Below the pieces are notes generated by a model. That model did no database searches, was not told the DNA's origin, and saw nothing but the letters and a program-made list of their open reading frames with translations. This document shows positions 50,788 to 59,592 of a stretch of 64,000 bases of DNA, piece after piece. The number at the start of each line of letters is the position of its first letter. The stretch's first letter is position 1. The translations under genes were made by a program, and so were the position numbers. Origin of the DNA: Limnohabitans curvus (GTDB lineage Bacteria > Pseudomonadota > Gammaproteobacteria > Burkholderiales > Burkholderiaceae_C); assembly GCF_003063475.1 (NCBI RefSeq), contig NZ_NESP01000001.1:2728001-2792000 (forward strand). Direction: 5' to 3'.

Positions 50788-51534
50788 TCAGTTGGCAAGC
50801 CAAAGCGCCACAGGCGTTTGGGTTTGTTGCAACACACATGAAATCGGTAGGGCAGGTGTGGCTTGCTTCCACGCTTGCTGCAAGGTATTGAGTTTGTCGG
50901 TGCCAAAAAGCGGCAACACGATGTGTCGTGCCGACAAAATTTGCGCCAAGGTTTGCGTGATGCGCGCATAGGGGGCATTGGCAGGGGGATGCGCCAATTC
51001 AATGGCCACGCAGGTTTGGGTGTTGCGCAGGTCCAGCGCATCCGTCAAATTGGGGGCCTCCGGAAACAAGGACGCCGTGTGGCCATCTGCGCCCATGCCC
51101 AGCACCAACACATCGGCCACGCCTGCAGCGGTCAGTGCAAGGCTGGCTGCTTTGGCAAGCGTGGCAGGTGTATCCAAAGGCGCTGCCGTGCTGGCCACCA
51201 TGAACACCAGTTGCCCTTTGGCAGCGAGGTCTTGCAGCAAATGGGTTTGCACCAACAGCGCATTGCTGTCGGGGTGGCTGCGTGGCACGCAACGCTCGTC
51301 CACCAAAGTGATGCGCACGCGCGACCAGTCGATGTCAATCACTCGCAGTGCTTCAAACAAAGCCACGGGCGATTTACCACCTGACACACTGAGCACAGCC
51401 AAGCCACGTGCTTGAATGGCGGCAGCTAAACGCTGCGCGATGTCTTGTGCCAAGCGCACATTCAACTCGGCTGGGTTGACAGTGTGAACCGTCAAGGTGC
51501 CGCGTGATTCAGGATGCCATGCGGAGGTCATCAA
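50788..51534 (-). CDS. pgl: 6-phosphogluconolactonase
   Basis: Pgl hydrolyses 6-phosphogluconolactone made by Zwf. The 248-residue product is of the NagB-like DevB type: [32 protein letters not shown]. Its start overlaps the zwf stop by 4 bp. Confidence 0.93.
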   Translation of the reverse strand: MMTSAWHPESRGTLTVHTVNPAELNVRLAQDIAQRLAAAIQARGLAVLSVSGGKSPVALFEALRVIDIDWSRVRITLVDERCVPRSHPDSNALLVQTHLLQDLAAKGQLVFMVASTAAPLDTPATLAKAASLALTAAGVADVLVLGMGADGHTASLFPEAPNLTDALDLRNTQTCVAIELAHPPANAPYARITQTLAQILSARHIVLPLFGTDKLNTLQQAWKQATPALPISCVLQQTQTPVALWLAN

Positions 51535-52997
51535 GCTTCCTCAAACCACGACAGTTCTTCGCGCGCCATCAAGGCCGATGACGCCGCAGGGCCCCAGCTG
51601 CCAGCAGAGTAGGCGCGCGGTTTGTCGTCCAACTCAGCCCAGCCGTTGATGATGGGCTCGACCCAAATCCATGCTGCTTCTAATTCATCACGACGCATGA
51701 AGTGGGTGAGGCGACCTTTGATGACGTCCATCAACAAACGCTCATAGGCTTCGGCACGGCGTTTGTCGGACGACTGTTGCAAATCGAGGCCGAGCTTCAC
51801 CGGATGCAAGTTCATGCCCGTGCCTGGCTCTTTGACCATCATCTCCAGCTGAATCGATTCTTCAGGTTGCAAGGTGATGATGAGTCGGTTGGGCTCTTGC
51901 TGTGCGGTGGAGCCGAAGATAGAAAACGGCTGATCTGCAAACTCAATGATGATTTGCGATTCGCGGCGCTGCATGCGTTTGCCCGTGCGCAAGAAGAACG
52001 GCACATTGGCCCAACGTGCGTTGTTGATGTGCGCGCGCAAGGCCACGAAGGTTTCGGTGCGGCTGCTGGCGGGCACGTTGTCTTCTTCCAAGTAGCCTTT
52101 GACGGCAGCACCTTCAGAAGCACCTGCAGTGTATTGGCCCCGCACGGTGTCGCGTTTGATGTCGGCCAAATCCATCTTGCGCAGCGAGCGCAACACTTTG
52201 AGCTTTTCATCACGCACATCGTCTGCGCCCAAGGAAATGGGCGGCTCCATGGCCACGATGCACAGAAGCTGTAACAAGTGGTTTTGCACCATGTCACGCA
52301 TGGCGCCGGCGCCGTCGTAAAAACCTGCACGGCTGCCCACGCCCACGCTTTCGGCCACGGTAATTTGCACGCTCTTGATGTAAGGCGCGCGCCACAGTGG
52401 CTCAAAAATGGCATTGCCAAAACGCAGCACCATCAGGTTTTGCACCGTCTCTTTGCCGAGGTAATGGTCGATGCGGTAAATCTGTTGCTCGTCAAAGTAA
52501 CGGGCCACTTGACTGTTGATGTCGCGGGCTGAGGCGAGGTCGGTGCCTAGTGGTTTTTCAAGTACCACGCGCGACTGCGCATCCACCAAACCTGCGCCCG
52601 ACAAGTGCGCGCAAATTTGCGTGAACAAGCTCGGTGCCGTGGCCAGGTAATACACGCGCAGCGCGGGTGTGCCACACAAGTCTTTGAGCTTTTGGAAGTC
52701 GTTGGCGTTGGTGACGTCCATGCTCACGTAGGCCAGTCGGTTCAAAAAGCTTTGCCAGTCGTCTGCTGTGAAGGCGTCTTTTTCGATGAAGGCCGGTGAG
52801 CTTTTGTCGATGAAATCCAAATACTCTTGGCGCGTCCACTCTTGGCGACCGACGGCAATGATGCGTGCCGAGGCGTCGAGCTTGTCATGCAAATGCGCCA
52901 TGTAGAGCGCGGGCAAGAGTTTGCGAAACGACAAGTCGCCCGCGCCGCCAAAAATCACGATGTCCAGCGTGCCCGCTGGTGGGTTGGGGTGTGTCAT
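51531..52997 (-). CDS. zwf: Glucose-6-phosphate 1-dehydrogenase
   Basis: Zwf oxidises glucose 6-phosphate with NADP (or NAD) to open the Entner-Doudoroff route. The 488-residue product has the nucleotide loop FGGAGDLSFRKLLPALY (family form GASGDL), and the catalytic RIDHYLGKETVQN. It overlaps hexR by 4 bp upstream and pgl by 4 bp downstream. Confidence 0.96.
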   Translation of the reverse strand: MTHPNPPAGTLDIVIFGGAGDLSFRKLLPALYMAHLHDKLDASARIIAVGRQEWTRQEYLDFIDKSSPAFIEKDAFTADDWQSFLNRLAYVSMDVTNANDFQKLKDLCGTPALRVYYLATAPSLFTQICAHLSGAGLVDAQSRVVLEKPLGTDLASARDINSQVARYFDEQQIYRIDHYLGKETVQNLMVLRFGNAIFEPLWRAPYIKSVQITVAESVGVGSRAGFYDGAGAMRDMVQNHLLQLLCIVAMEPPISLGADDVRDEKLKVLRSLRKMDLADIKRDTVRGQYTAGASEGAAVKGYLEEDNVPASSRTETFVALRAHINNARWANVPFFLRTGKRMQRRESQIIIEFADQPFSIFGSTAQQEPNRLIITLQPEESIQLEMMVKEPGTGMNLHPVKLGLDLQQSSDKRRAEAYERLLMDVIKGRLTHFMRRDELEAAWIWVEPIINGWAELDDKPRAYSAGSWGPAASSALMAREELSWFEEA

Positions 52998-53842
52998 GAG
53001 TAACGTTTGTTAAGAAGGTTTTGCTTCATGTTGCGTAGCAGAGGTTGCAGCTGTGTGCTGCCAATGCGCAGTGCCACGGTGGTGGCCAACACGTCGACGA
53101 TCATCAGGTGCAGCAAGCGCGACACCATGGGGCTGAATTTTTCGTAACTCTCGGGGTGGTCTGCCGCGAGGTGAATTTTTCCGGCGTTGGCCAGTGGTGA
53201 ACCAGAGGCGGTGACCACCACGGTGGTGGCACCGTTCTTTTTGGCAATCTCGCATGAGTCGAGCAAATCGCGTGTGCGACCAGAGTTAGAGAACACCACC
53301 AAGCAGTCACCAGGGCCGAGCAAAGAGGCGCTCATGATTTGCATGTGGCCATCGCTGTGCGAGATGGTGTGAAAACCCAGACGGAAAAATTTGTGTTGCG
53401 CGTCTTGCGCCACGATGCCTGAATTGCCCACACCAAAAAACTCAAGGCGTTTGCCTTTTTTGTGGGTGAGGGCGATGGCTTCGGCGGCTTTGTCAATCGC
53501 GGCTGATGATGCATCGTTGCGGTATTTCAAAAACGCGGTGACGGTGTTGTCAATGACTTTGACCAACACCTCGTTGCTGTTGTCTTGTGCGCCCACGTTG
53601 CGGTGGATGAAGGGCACGCCTTCGCTCAAGCTGCCGGCGAGCTTGAGTTTGAAATCACTCAAACCTTCGTAGCCCATGCTGCGGCAAAACCGCACCACGG
53701 TGGGTTTGCTCACCCCTGCACGTTCGGCCAGCTCGGTCACGGGCAGTGTCGAGAAGGTGCGAGGATCAGTGAGAAGAAGCTTGCCCACGCGCTGTTCGGC
53801 CGGGGCTAAAGACGACAAGGTCGATTTGATACGTTCCAACAT
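52994..53842 (-). CDS. hexR: HexR-type RpiR family regulator
   Basis: A 282-residue RpiR-family repressor: an N-terminal helix-turn-helix (ELAERAGVSKPTVVRFCRSMG) and a C-terminal SIS sugar-phosphate domain (FFGVGNSGIVAQD). HexR senses KDPG and controls zwf, edd and eda. Being first in the zwf-pgl-edd-eda unit supports this role and autoregulation. Confidence 0.92.
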   Translation of the reverse strand: MLERIKSTLSSLAPAEQRVGKLLLTDPRTFSTLPVTELAERAGVSKPTVVRFCRSMGYEGLSDFKLKLAGSLSEGVPFIHRNVGAQDNSNEVLVKVIDNTVTAFLKYRNDASSAAIDKAAEAIALTHKKGKRLEFFGVGNSGIVAQDAQHKFFRLGFHTISHSDGHMQIMSASLLGPGDCLVVFSNSGRTRDLLDSCEIAKKNGATTVVVTASGSPLANAGKIHLAADHPESYEKFSPMVSRLLHLMIVDVLATTVALRIGSTQLQPLLRNMKQNLLNKRYS

Positions 53843-53851
53843 GGCTATGAA

Positions 53852-53888
53852 TGTAACTTAGTTTCATGTTTTATTCAACATGGTTACA
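53852..53888. promoter_or_regulatory. Candidate HexR operator and promoter region
   Basis: TGTAACTTAGTTTCA at 53852-53866 is an imperfect palindrome (12 of 15) like the HexR consensus TGTAnTTnnATTACA. A second half, GTTACA, is at 53883-53888 and mirrors the TGTAAC at 53852. The region lies 10-46 bp upstream of hexR. Binding is inferred. Confidence 0.45.
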
Positions 53889-53906
53889 GACAAATTTTCT
53901 AGCCAA

Positions 53907-55121
53907 TTACCCCAATTCGTCTTGCTTCAAAAAGATGTCTTTGTCGGGGAAGAACTGGGCGTGTAAGGGTAACAGTGCACCACCCAAAGCACGCGCATGG
54001 TGACCCACGCGACCGGCCAAAATTTGGGGCTGATGAATGCCATCAAAGCTGAATTGCGCCAAGCGGGCTTCTGTTTGTTGGATGAGGGCTTGCAAGAGCT
54101 TGGGGTTGAGCGAGCCATCCATGATGATGGCGTCCAGATCCAGCAGGGCGGCGGCACTGGTGGCGCTCATGGCCAAGGCTTTGGCGGCTTGCGACAACCA
54201 GGGCTGTGTGAATGCACTGAACTCGGAGCTCATGATGGCGTCTTGTTGCACCAACAGCGGGTCGTGGCCTGCAGCCATCAAGGCTTGTTCCAGTTGCCAA
54301 CCCGAGGCGAGTTGCAGCAATTGCGCAGGTGTGTTGGCATTGGCGCGGGTGCCCAAAGGCGGCAGTCCTATGGGCATGGAGCCAATCGCACCCGCGTTGC
54401 CGCGCGGCCCGTTGACGATGTGGCCATCCATCACCAATCCACCACCCACAAACGTACCGACATAAACATACAAAAAGTTCGGCACATCGCGGCCCAAGCC
54501 TTGCACCAATTCAGCCACGCAAGCGGCAGTCGTGTCTTTGGCAAATTCGACGGGCAGGGCCGACATGGCCTGAACTTCTTGCACCAAGTCGATGTGCTCC
54601 CAATCCACCATGGCTTTTTGAGCCTTCTTGCCCATCAAGTCGCCCCATTGGTGCATGGCGAGTGGGGCGCTCAGACCAATGCCCACGGCGCGTTTCCATG
54701 CCTCAGCACCCATGCGTTTGTGCATGAGCTTCAAGCCCTCTTTGATTTTGGGAAGCACCTCGGTTGGGGAAGGGTAGGGATAGGTGTGCTGCCACTGGTG
54801 ACGCATTTGGCCAAGGAAGTCAGTCACCACCACTTCGAGGCTACGGCGGCCCACTTGCAAACCGATGCTGTACGCGCCATCGGGGTTGATGGCGAGAGGC
54901 ACCGAGGGCTGACCAATCTTGCCGCGAATGCGCTCTTGCTTGATGAGCAAGCCATCGTCTAGCAAGCGGTTGACGATGATCGACACGGTTTGTGACGACA
55001 GTTGCGTGAGCCGCGCCAAATCGGCTTTGGGAATGGCGCCTTCGTGACGAATGGCGCGCAGCACCGTGCGCTCGTTGAACTGGCGCATACCGGTGTGGTT
55101 GGACCCACGCATTGTTTTCAT
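53907..55121 (-). CDS. ROK family transcriptional regulator, FrcR-like
   Basis: A 404-residue ROK (NagC/Mlc/XylR) regulator: an N-terminal winged helix (LARLTQLSSQTVSIIVNRLL) and a sugar-kinase-like domain with YVYVGTFVGGGLVMDG and NGPRGNAGAIGSMP. I chose ATG 55121, which overlaps the FucU-like gene by 4 bp; open sequence further upstream lies inside that gene. In Sinorhizobium a ROK-family gene frcR accompanies frcBCAK, the same set as here. Confidence 0.9.
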   Translation of the reverse strand: MKTMRGSNHTGMRQFNERTVLRAIRHEGAIPKADLARLTQLSSQTVSIIVNRLLDDGLLIKQERIRGKIGQPSVPLAINPDGAYSIGLQVGRRSLEVVVTDFLGQMRHQWQHTYPYPSPTEVLPKIKEGLKLMHKRMGAEAWKRAVGIGLSAPLAMHQWGDLMGKKAQKAMVDWEHIDLVQEVQAMSALPVEFAKDTTAACVAELVQGLGRDVPNFLYVYVGTFVGGGLVMDGHIVNGPRGNAGAIGSMPIGLPPLGTRANANTPAQLLQLASGWQLEQALMAAGHDPLLVQQDAIMSSEFSAFTQPWLSQAAKALAMSATSAAALLDLDAIIMDGSLNPKLLQALIQQTEARLAQFSFDGIHQPQILAGRVGHHARALGGALLPLHAQFFPDKDIFLKQDELG

Positions 55122-55558
55122 AAAAGAATCACACCTTTGCAGAACATGGCATTGCCGTAGGCCGTGCCTTCGCCAGTTTGAACAATCAAACTGGCATCTT
55201 TGATTTTCTCGTAGAACGCATAGCGCTCCACCGTCTCCACTTGGTTCGACTGAAAGCCCGCTTTGTTGACCAAACCAATCACCGCTTGTTGTGCCTCGGT
55301 GCGATGGGCGGCATCGCTGTGGCACACGTGCATGAGGGCGGCTGGTTGCGCCACATCGGTGGCGAGTGGGAACACCGACAACACAGCATCGCTCACGCGT
55401 TTTAGGCTGAGGCCCGGCAGGCGAACCACGGGTTTGCCGTGTGCCAAATAATCAGCGGTGAAGTTGGCATCCACAACGGCCACCCATTCGCCATGGCCCA
55501 TGGCACACAGGTGCATGAGCAACTCGGGGGTGAGGATGGGGTCAATTCCTTTGAGCAC
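55118..55558 (-). CDS. RbsD/FucU family sugar mutarotase
   Basis: A 146-residue RbsD/FucU protein, which interconverts sugar anomers. Motifs include LLMHLCAMGHGEWVAVVDAN near the N-terminus and FYEKIKDASLIVQTGE with YGNAMFCKGV near the end, closer to FucU. It is coupled to the ROK regulator (ATGA) and divergent from the fructose-type importer, so fructose or a related sugar is its likely substrate. Confidence 0.88.
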   Translation of the reverse strand: MLKGIDPILTPELLMHLCAMGHGEWVAVVDANFTADYLAHGKPVVRLPGLSLKRVSDAVLSVFPLATDVAQPAALMHVCHSDAAHRTEAQQAVIGLVNKAGFQSNQVETVERYAFYEKIKDASLIVQTGEGTAYGNAMFCKGVILL

Positions 55559-55640
55559 GTATCTGTCCTTAATTTGTCAATATTGTCAGGCCTTGGAGGA
55601 TGCCAAATTTTTAGCAACTCATGTTTCAGGGTATGTACTA

Positions 55641-55665
55641 ACTAAACTAACTTGATTTAGTAAGT
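55641..55665. promoter_or_regulatory. ROK-type operator upstream of the fructose operon
   Basis: ACTAAA (55641-55646) and TTTAGT (55656-55661) form an inverted repeat around CTAACTTGA, the general shape of XylR/NagC-type sites. The 22 bp from 55644 match the site at 32225-32246 in 18 positions. It lies between the divergent FucU-ROK and frcBCA units and could control both. Confidence 0.6.
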
Positions 55666-55736
55666 GAAGTTATCTTACATTTAAGTCGCGGCGCAAAAGT
55701 GCGTCGGCGATGATGACCAACAACGTGGAGACCTTG

Positions 55737-56735
55737 ATGAAATTGAACACACCTAAATTGATGTTGACAGCTCTTGCCTTGGCCGCAACCAGCGCTTATG
55801 CCGCTGAGCCAGTGATCGGATTGATCACCAAAACAGAAACCAACCCCTTCTTTGTGAAAATGAAAGAGGGCGCGCAAGCCGAAGCTACCAAACTTGGCGC
55901 CAAAGTGATGTCTGCCGCAGGCAAGACCGATGGTGACAACGCAGGTCAAGTCACCGCCATGGAAAACATGATTGCCGCAGGTGCCAAAACCATTTTGATC
56001 ACGCCCAGCGATTCCAAAGCCATCGTGCCTGCTATCAAGAAAGCGCAAGCACAAGGCGTGATGATCATTGCTTTGGATAGCCCCACAGAGCCAGCCAACG
56101 CTACGGATGCGTTGTTTGCCACCGACAACTACAAAGCCGGTGTCTTCATTGGTCAATACGCCAAAGCCGCTTTGAATGGCAAGAAGCCCGTCATCGCCAC
56201 CCTCGATTTGTTCCCAGGCCACCCTGTAGGCGCACAGCGCCACAACGGTTTCTTGCAAGGCTACGGCTTGACCTCACTCGATGCCAAGAGCAACGAGTTG
56301 GCCAAACCTGCTGAAGTGGTGTGTATGGCCGACAGCTTTGGCGACCGCGCCAAAGGCCAAACCGGCATGGAAAATTGCTTGCAAAAGAACCCCAACATCA
56401 ACGTGGTCTACACCATCAATGAGCCCGCAGCTGCCGGTGCTTACAACGCACTCAAGGCAGCAGGCAAAGAGAAAGACGTGTTGATCGTGTCTGTGGATGG
56501 CGGCTGCGCTGGCATCAAAGACGTGGGCGCTGGCGTGATCGCAGCGACATCGCAACAATACCCCTTGCGCATGGCCGCCATGGGTGTGGCTGCGGGTGTG
56601 GAATATGCCAAGACCGGTAAAAAAGTCAGCGGCTACACCGACACTGGTGTGACCCTGATTTCAGCCAAAGCCATGAAAGGCGTGGACAGCAAAGACGTCA
56701 AAACCGGCACAGACTTGTGCTGGGGTAACAAGTAA
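55737..56735 (+). CDS. frcB: Fructose-type ABC transporter substrate-binding protein
   Basis: A 332-residue CUT2 periplasmic binding protein with a signal peptide (LMLTALALAATSAYAAE). The mature part begins PVIGLITKTETNPFF and has the ribose-binding-protein fold. GGAG lies 7 bp before the ATG at 55737. With the kinase and ROK regulator it matches the frc system of rhizobia, so fructose is the probable ligand. Confidence 0.86.
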   Translation: MKLNTPKLMLTALALAATSAYAAEPVIGLITKTETNPFFVKMKEGAQAEATKLGAKVMSAAGKTDGDNAGQVTAMENMIAAGAKTILITPSDSKAIVPAIKKAQAQGVMIIALDSPTEPANATDALFATDNYKAGVFIGQYAKAALNGKKPVIATLDLFPGHPVGAQRHNGFLQGYGLTSLDAKSNELAKPAEVVCMADSFGDRAKGQTGMENCLQKNPNINVVYTINEPAAAGAYNALKAAGKEKDVLIVSVDGGCAGIKDVGAGVIAATSQQYPLRMAAMGVAAGVEYAKTGKKVSGYTDTGVTLISAKAMKGVDSKDVKTGTDLCWGNK

Positions 56736-56756
56736 AGCGTAGACCAACGCTGAATT

Positions 56757-56779
56757 GAGGGGGCCGTGTGGCCCCCTCA
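56757..56779 (+). terminator. Hairpin between frcB and frcC
   Basis: TGAGGGGCC and GGCCCCCTCA pair around GTGT with one extra C; only four T follow. It may stabilise the frcB message or partly stop transcription, favouring binding-protein synthesis. Confidence 0.55.
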
Positions 56780-56803
56780 GGTTTTAAAGAAAAAAGTCAC
56801 CGT

Positions 56804-57763
56804 ATGAATTCCTTCAAAGACAAGCTTCCACCCATGGGCACCTTGGGACCGCTGATCGCACTGGTGTTGGCCTGCGTGTTTTTTGCCAGCCAAAGCGATC
56901 GGTTTTTGAGCACCCAAAACTTCTCGCTCATCTTGGCGCAAGTCATGGTGGTGGGCGTGATTGCCATTGGTCAAACCCTCATCATCTTGACTGCAGGCAT
57001 TGACTTGTCATGTGGCATGGTCATGGCGCTGGGCGGCATTGTGATGACCAAATTTGCAGTGGACTATGGGCTTTCAACGCCCGTCGCGATGGCGTGTGGC
57101 TTGGCGGTGACGACCTTGTTTGGTTACCTCAACGGCGTGTTGGTGACGCGCATCAAATTGCCGCCTTTCATCGTGACCTTGGGCACCTTGAACATTGCCT
57201 TTGCCATCACGCAGCTTTATTCAGGTTCACAAACCGTGACCGATATTCCTGCAGGCATGAACTGGTTGGGCAACACATTTTCATTGGGTGGCGCGACCGT
57301 GAGCTACGGCGTGGTGATGATGCTCGGTCTCTATTTATTTACTTGGTTTGCGTTGCGTGAAACCCCAGCAGGCCGACATGTGTACGCCGTGGGCAACAGC
57401 CCAGAGGCCACACGTTTGACGGGTATCCCCACAGAAAAAGTGTTGTTGGGTGTGTATGTGTTGGCGGGCCTTTGCTATGGACTCGCCGCCATGCTGGGTG
57501 TGGCGCGCACAGGCGCGGGGGACCCCAATGCAGGACAAACCGAAAACTTAGACGCCATCACTGCCGTGGTGTTGGGTGGCACCAGTTTGTTTGGTGGCCG
57601 TGGTGTGATCTTGGGCACGTTGGTAGGCGCATTGATTGTGGGCGTGTTCCGCAACGGCCTCACGCTCATGGGCGTGTCGTCGGTTTATCAAATTTTGGTC
57701 ACAGGTATTTTGGTGATCTTGGCTGTGGCCACGGATCAACTCTCACGCAAGGGAGCGCGCTAA
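56804..57763 (+). CDS. frcC: Fructose-type ABC transporter permease
   Basis: A 319-residue CUT2 permease with eight to ten helices and the family motifs TLIILTAGIDLSCGMVMALG, AVGNSPEATRLTGI and AVVLGGTSLFGGRG. A short upstream extension of the frame was not used because MNSFKDK begins directly before the first helix. Confidence 0.9.
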   Translation: MNSFKDKLPPMGTLGPLIALVLACVFFASQSDRFLSTQNFSLILAQVMVVGVIAIGQTLIILTAGIDLSCGMVMALGGIVMTKFAVDYGLSTPVAMACGLAVTTLFGYLNGVLVTRIKLPPFIVTLGTLNIAFAITQLYSGSQTVTDIPAGMNWLGNTFSLGGATVSYGVVMMLGLYLFTWFALRETPAGRHVYAVGNSPEATRLTGIPTEKVLLGVYVLAGLCYGLAAMLGVARTGAGDPNAGQTENLDAITAVVLGGTSLFGGRGVILGTLVGALIVGVFRNGLTLMGVSSVYQILVTGILVILAVATDQLSRKGAR

Positions 57764-57765
57764 TC

Positions 57766-58560
57766 ATGAGCGGCACACAACACAACATCGTCATGTCGGC
57801 CAAGGGCTTGGTCAAACGCTATGGCCAAGTCACAGCTTTGGACGGCGCAGACTTTGAACTGCGCGCTGGCGAAATCTTGGCAGTCATTGGCGACAACGGC
57901 GCAGGCAAGTCGTCACTTATCAAATGCTTGTCGGGTGCGACCGTACCTGATGAAGGCATGATTTCTTTGGATGGCAACCCTATCTATTTTAAATCGCCCA
58001 TCGACGCGCGCCGCGCAGGCATTGAAACCGTGTACCAAGATTTGGCCGTTGCGCCTGCGATGAGCATTGCCGAGAACTTGTTTTTAGGCCGCGAAATTCG
58101 CCGTCCCGGCTTTGCAGGCAACGTGCTGCGCATGCTGGACAAAAAGCGAATGCTGCAAGAAAGCATTGAGCGCATGAACGACCTCAAGGTGGGCATTCGC
58201 TCGATGACCCAAGCGGTAGAAACCTTGTCTGGCGGTCAGCGTCAGTGCGTGGCTGTCTCCCGCGCTGCAGCATTTGCGCAGCACGTGGTCATCATGGATG
58301 AACCCACGGCAGCGCTGGGCGTGAAAGAAGGCAATATGGTGCTTGAGCTGATTCGCCGCGTGCGCGACAAAGGCCTGCCTGTGGTGCTGATTTCGCACAA
58401 CATGCCCCATGTGTTTGAAATTGCAGACCGCATCCACGTGGCCCGTTTGGGCAAACGCGCAGCCGTTTTGAATCCGAAAAACATCAGCATGAGTGACACC
58501 GTGGCGGTGATGACGGGCGCGATGAAGCCTGAAGACATTCCAGCGGAGTGCTTGGCTTGA
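57766..58560 (+). CDS. frcA: Fructose-type ABC transporter ATP-binding protein
   Basis: A 264-residue, single-domain CUT2 ATPase; most CUT2 ATPases are double, but FrcA is single, supporting the assignment. Walker A GDNGAGKSS, signature LSGGQRQCVAVSRA, Walker B VVIMDEPTAAL. The stop overlaps a TTG start of the kinase. Confidence 0.9.
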   Translation: MSGTQHNIVMSAKGLVKRYGQVTALDGADFELRAGEILAVIGDNGAGKSSLIKCLSGATVPDEGMISLDGNPIYFKSPIDARRAGIETVYQDLAVAPAMSIAENLFLGREIRRPGFAGNVLRMLDKKRMLQESIERMNDLKVGIRSMTQAVETLSGGQRQCVAVSRAAAFAQHVVIMDEPTAALGVKEGNMVLELIRRVRDKGLPVVLISHNMPHVFEIADRIHVARLGKRAAVLNPKNISMSDTVAVMTGAMKPEDIPAECLA

Positions 58561-59519
58561 GCACTGCATCACACACGCCACCTGCTCGCACACCGGTCTG
58601 GGTGCTGGGTGAAGCCCTGATGGACTGCATGGCGCAGCCCGATGGCTCGCTGGTGCCGCACTTGGGGGGCAGCCCTTACAACTTGGCATTGGCCACCGCC
58701 TTGCAGGGCGCATCTGTTGGCTTTGTTGCTCCCTTTTCGACAGACACATTTGGCCAAGCCTTGCTCGACCATTTGCAAGCCAACCACGCACGCAGCTTGT
58801 TACCCCGCTCTGCATGGCCCACTTCCTTGGCCGTGGTGCAGGTGCATGAGGGACAACCCAGTTACGGTTTTTACCGTGACAACGTTGCCGACCGCGACTA
58901 CCAAGTGGCCGATGTGGTGGCTTTGTTAGAGGCTTCCCCGCCTGGCGTGCTGCACACCGGCTCGCTCATGGCCATGCCACCCGAGCACCACAAGGTCTTG
59001 CAAATCGTTGCAGCTGCCAAGCGTTTGGGTTGGATCATCAGCGTGGACGTAAACCTGCGCCCACGCGTGGCCCATGATGTGCCCGCGTACTTGCAAGCCG
59101 TGCGTGAAGTGGCGGCCCTTGCCGATTGGCTCAAAGCCAGTGACGAAGATTTAGAACTGCTCGGTTTTGCAGAGGTGTCTTTGGCCAATGCCTCCAGCTT
59201 GGCGACGCATTGGATGGCCCAAGGTTGCTCGCGTGTGGCGTTGACCTTTGGTGCGCAAGGCGCTTATTTGCAAGTGGGTGATGCACATGCACAAGGCGCA
59301 GCGCCCGTGGTGGATGTGAAAGACACAGTGGGCGCAGGCGACACGTTTTGGGGCAGTTGCTTGGCAGATTGGGTACGGCACGACACCTTGAACAACAACA
59401 GCCTTGCCATGCAACGTGTGCCTGAAACCTTGCAACGCGCCTTGGTGGCTGCCGCCATCAATTGCAGCCGTGTCGGCTGCCAACCTCCCGATATAGCGAC
59501 CTTAGACGCGGCGCTTTAA
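58557..59519 (+). CDS. PfkB family sugar kinase, probable fructokinase
   Basis: A 320-residue ribokinase/PfkB kinase. The N-terminal GGSPYNLALA and C-terminal DTVGAGDTFWGSCLADW (catalytic aspartate in GAGD) define the family. I prefer TTG 58557, with GGAG 8 bp upstream and a 4-bp overlap with frcA; GTG 58548 is possible. Fructose 6-phosphate made here would go through Pgi into the Entner-Doudoroff route. Confidence 0.87.
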   Translation: MSTASHTPPARTPVWVLGEALMDCMAQPDGSLVPHLGGSPYNLALATALQGASVGFVAPFSTDTFGQALLDHLQANHARSLLPRSAWPTSLAVVQVHEGQPSYGFYRDNVADRDYQVADVVALLEASPPGVLHTGSLMAMPPEHHKVLQIVAAAKRLGWIISVDVNLRPRVAHDVPAYLQAVREVAALADWLKASDEDLELLGFAEVSLANASSLATHWMAQGCSRVALTFGAQGAYLQVGDAHAQGAAPVVDVKDTVGAGDTFWGSCLADWVRHDTLNNNSLAMQRVPETLQRALVAAAINCSRVGCQPPDIATLDAAL

Positions 59520-59592
59520 CAGCCGCCTTCGTCTCGGCGAGAATGTGCAAGATTGTTGATTCACCCCAACCCAGTTTCTGCACCTTCGGACC

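Noticed and set aside
50780..50872. N-terminal extension of edd into pgl
   Set aside because: It adds 31 residues not seen in the family; [20 protein letters not shown] is a normal start and leaves an 8-bp gap to pgl.
53907..55325. 472-residue version of the ROK regulator
   Set aside because: The extra segment lies entirely within the FucU-like gene in another frame, is Cys/Arg-rich and unlike ROK N-termini. ATG 55121 gives the usual length.
57472..57765. N-terminal extension of the frcA frame over frcC
   Set aside because: The extension is a shifted reading of the permease gene with no homology expected; ATG 57766 begins directly before the ATPase domain.
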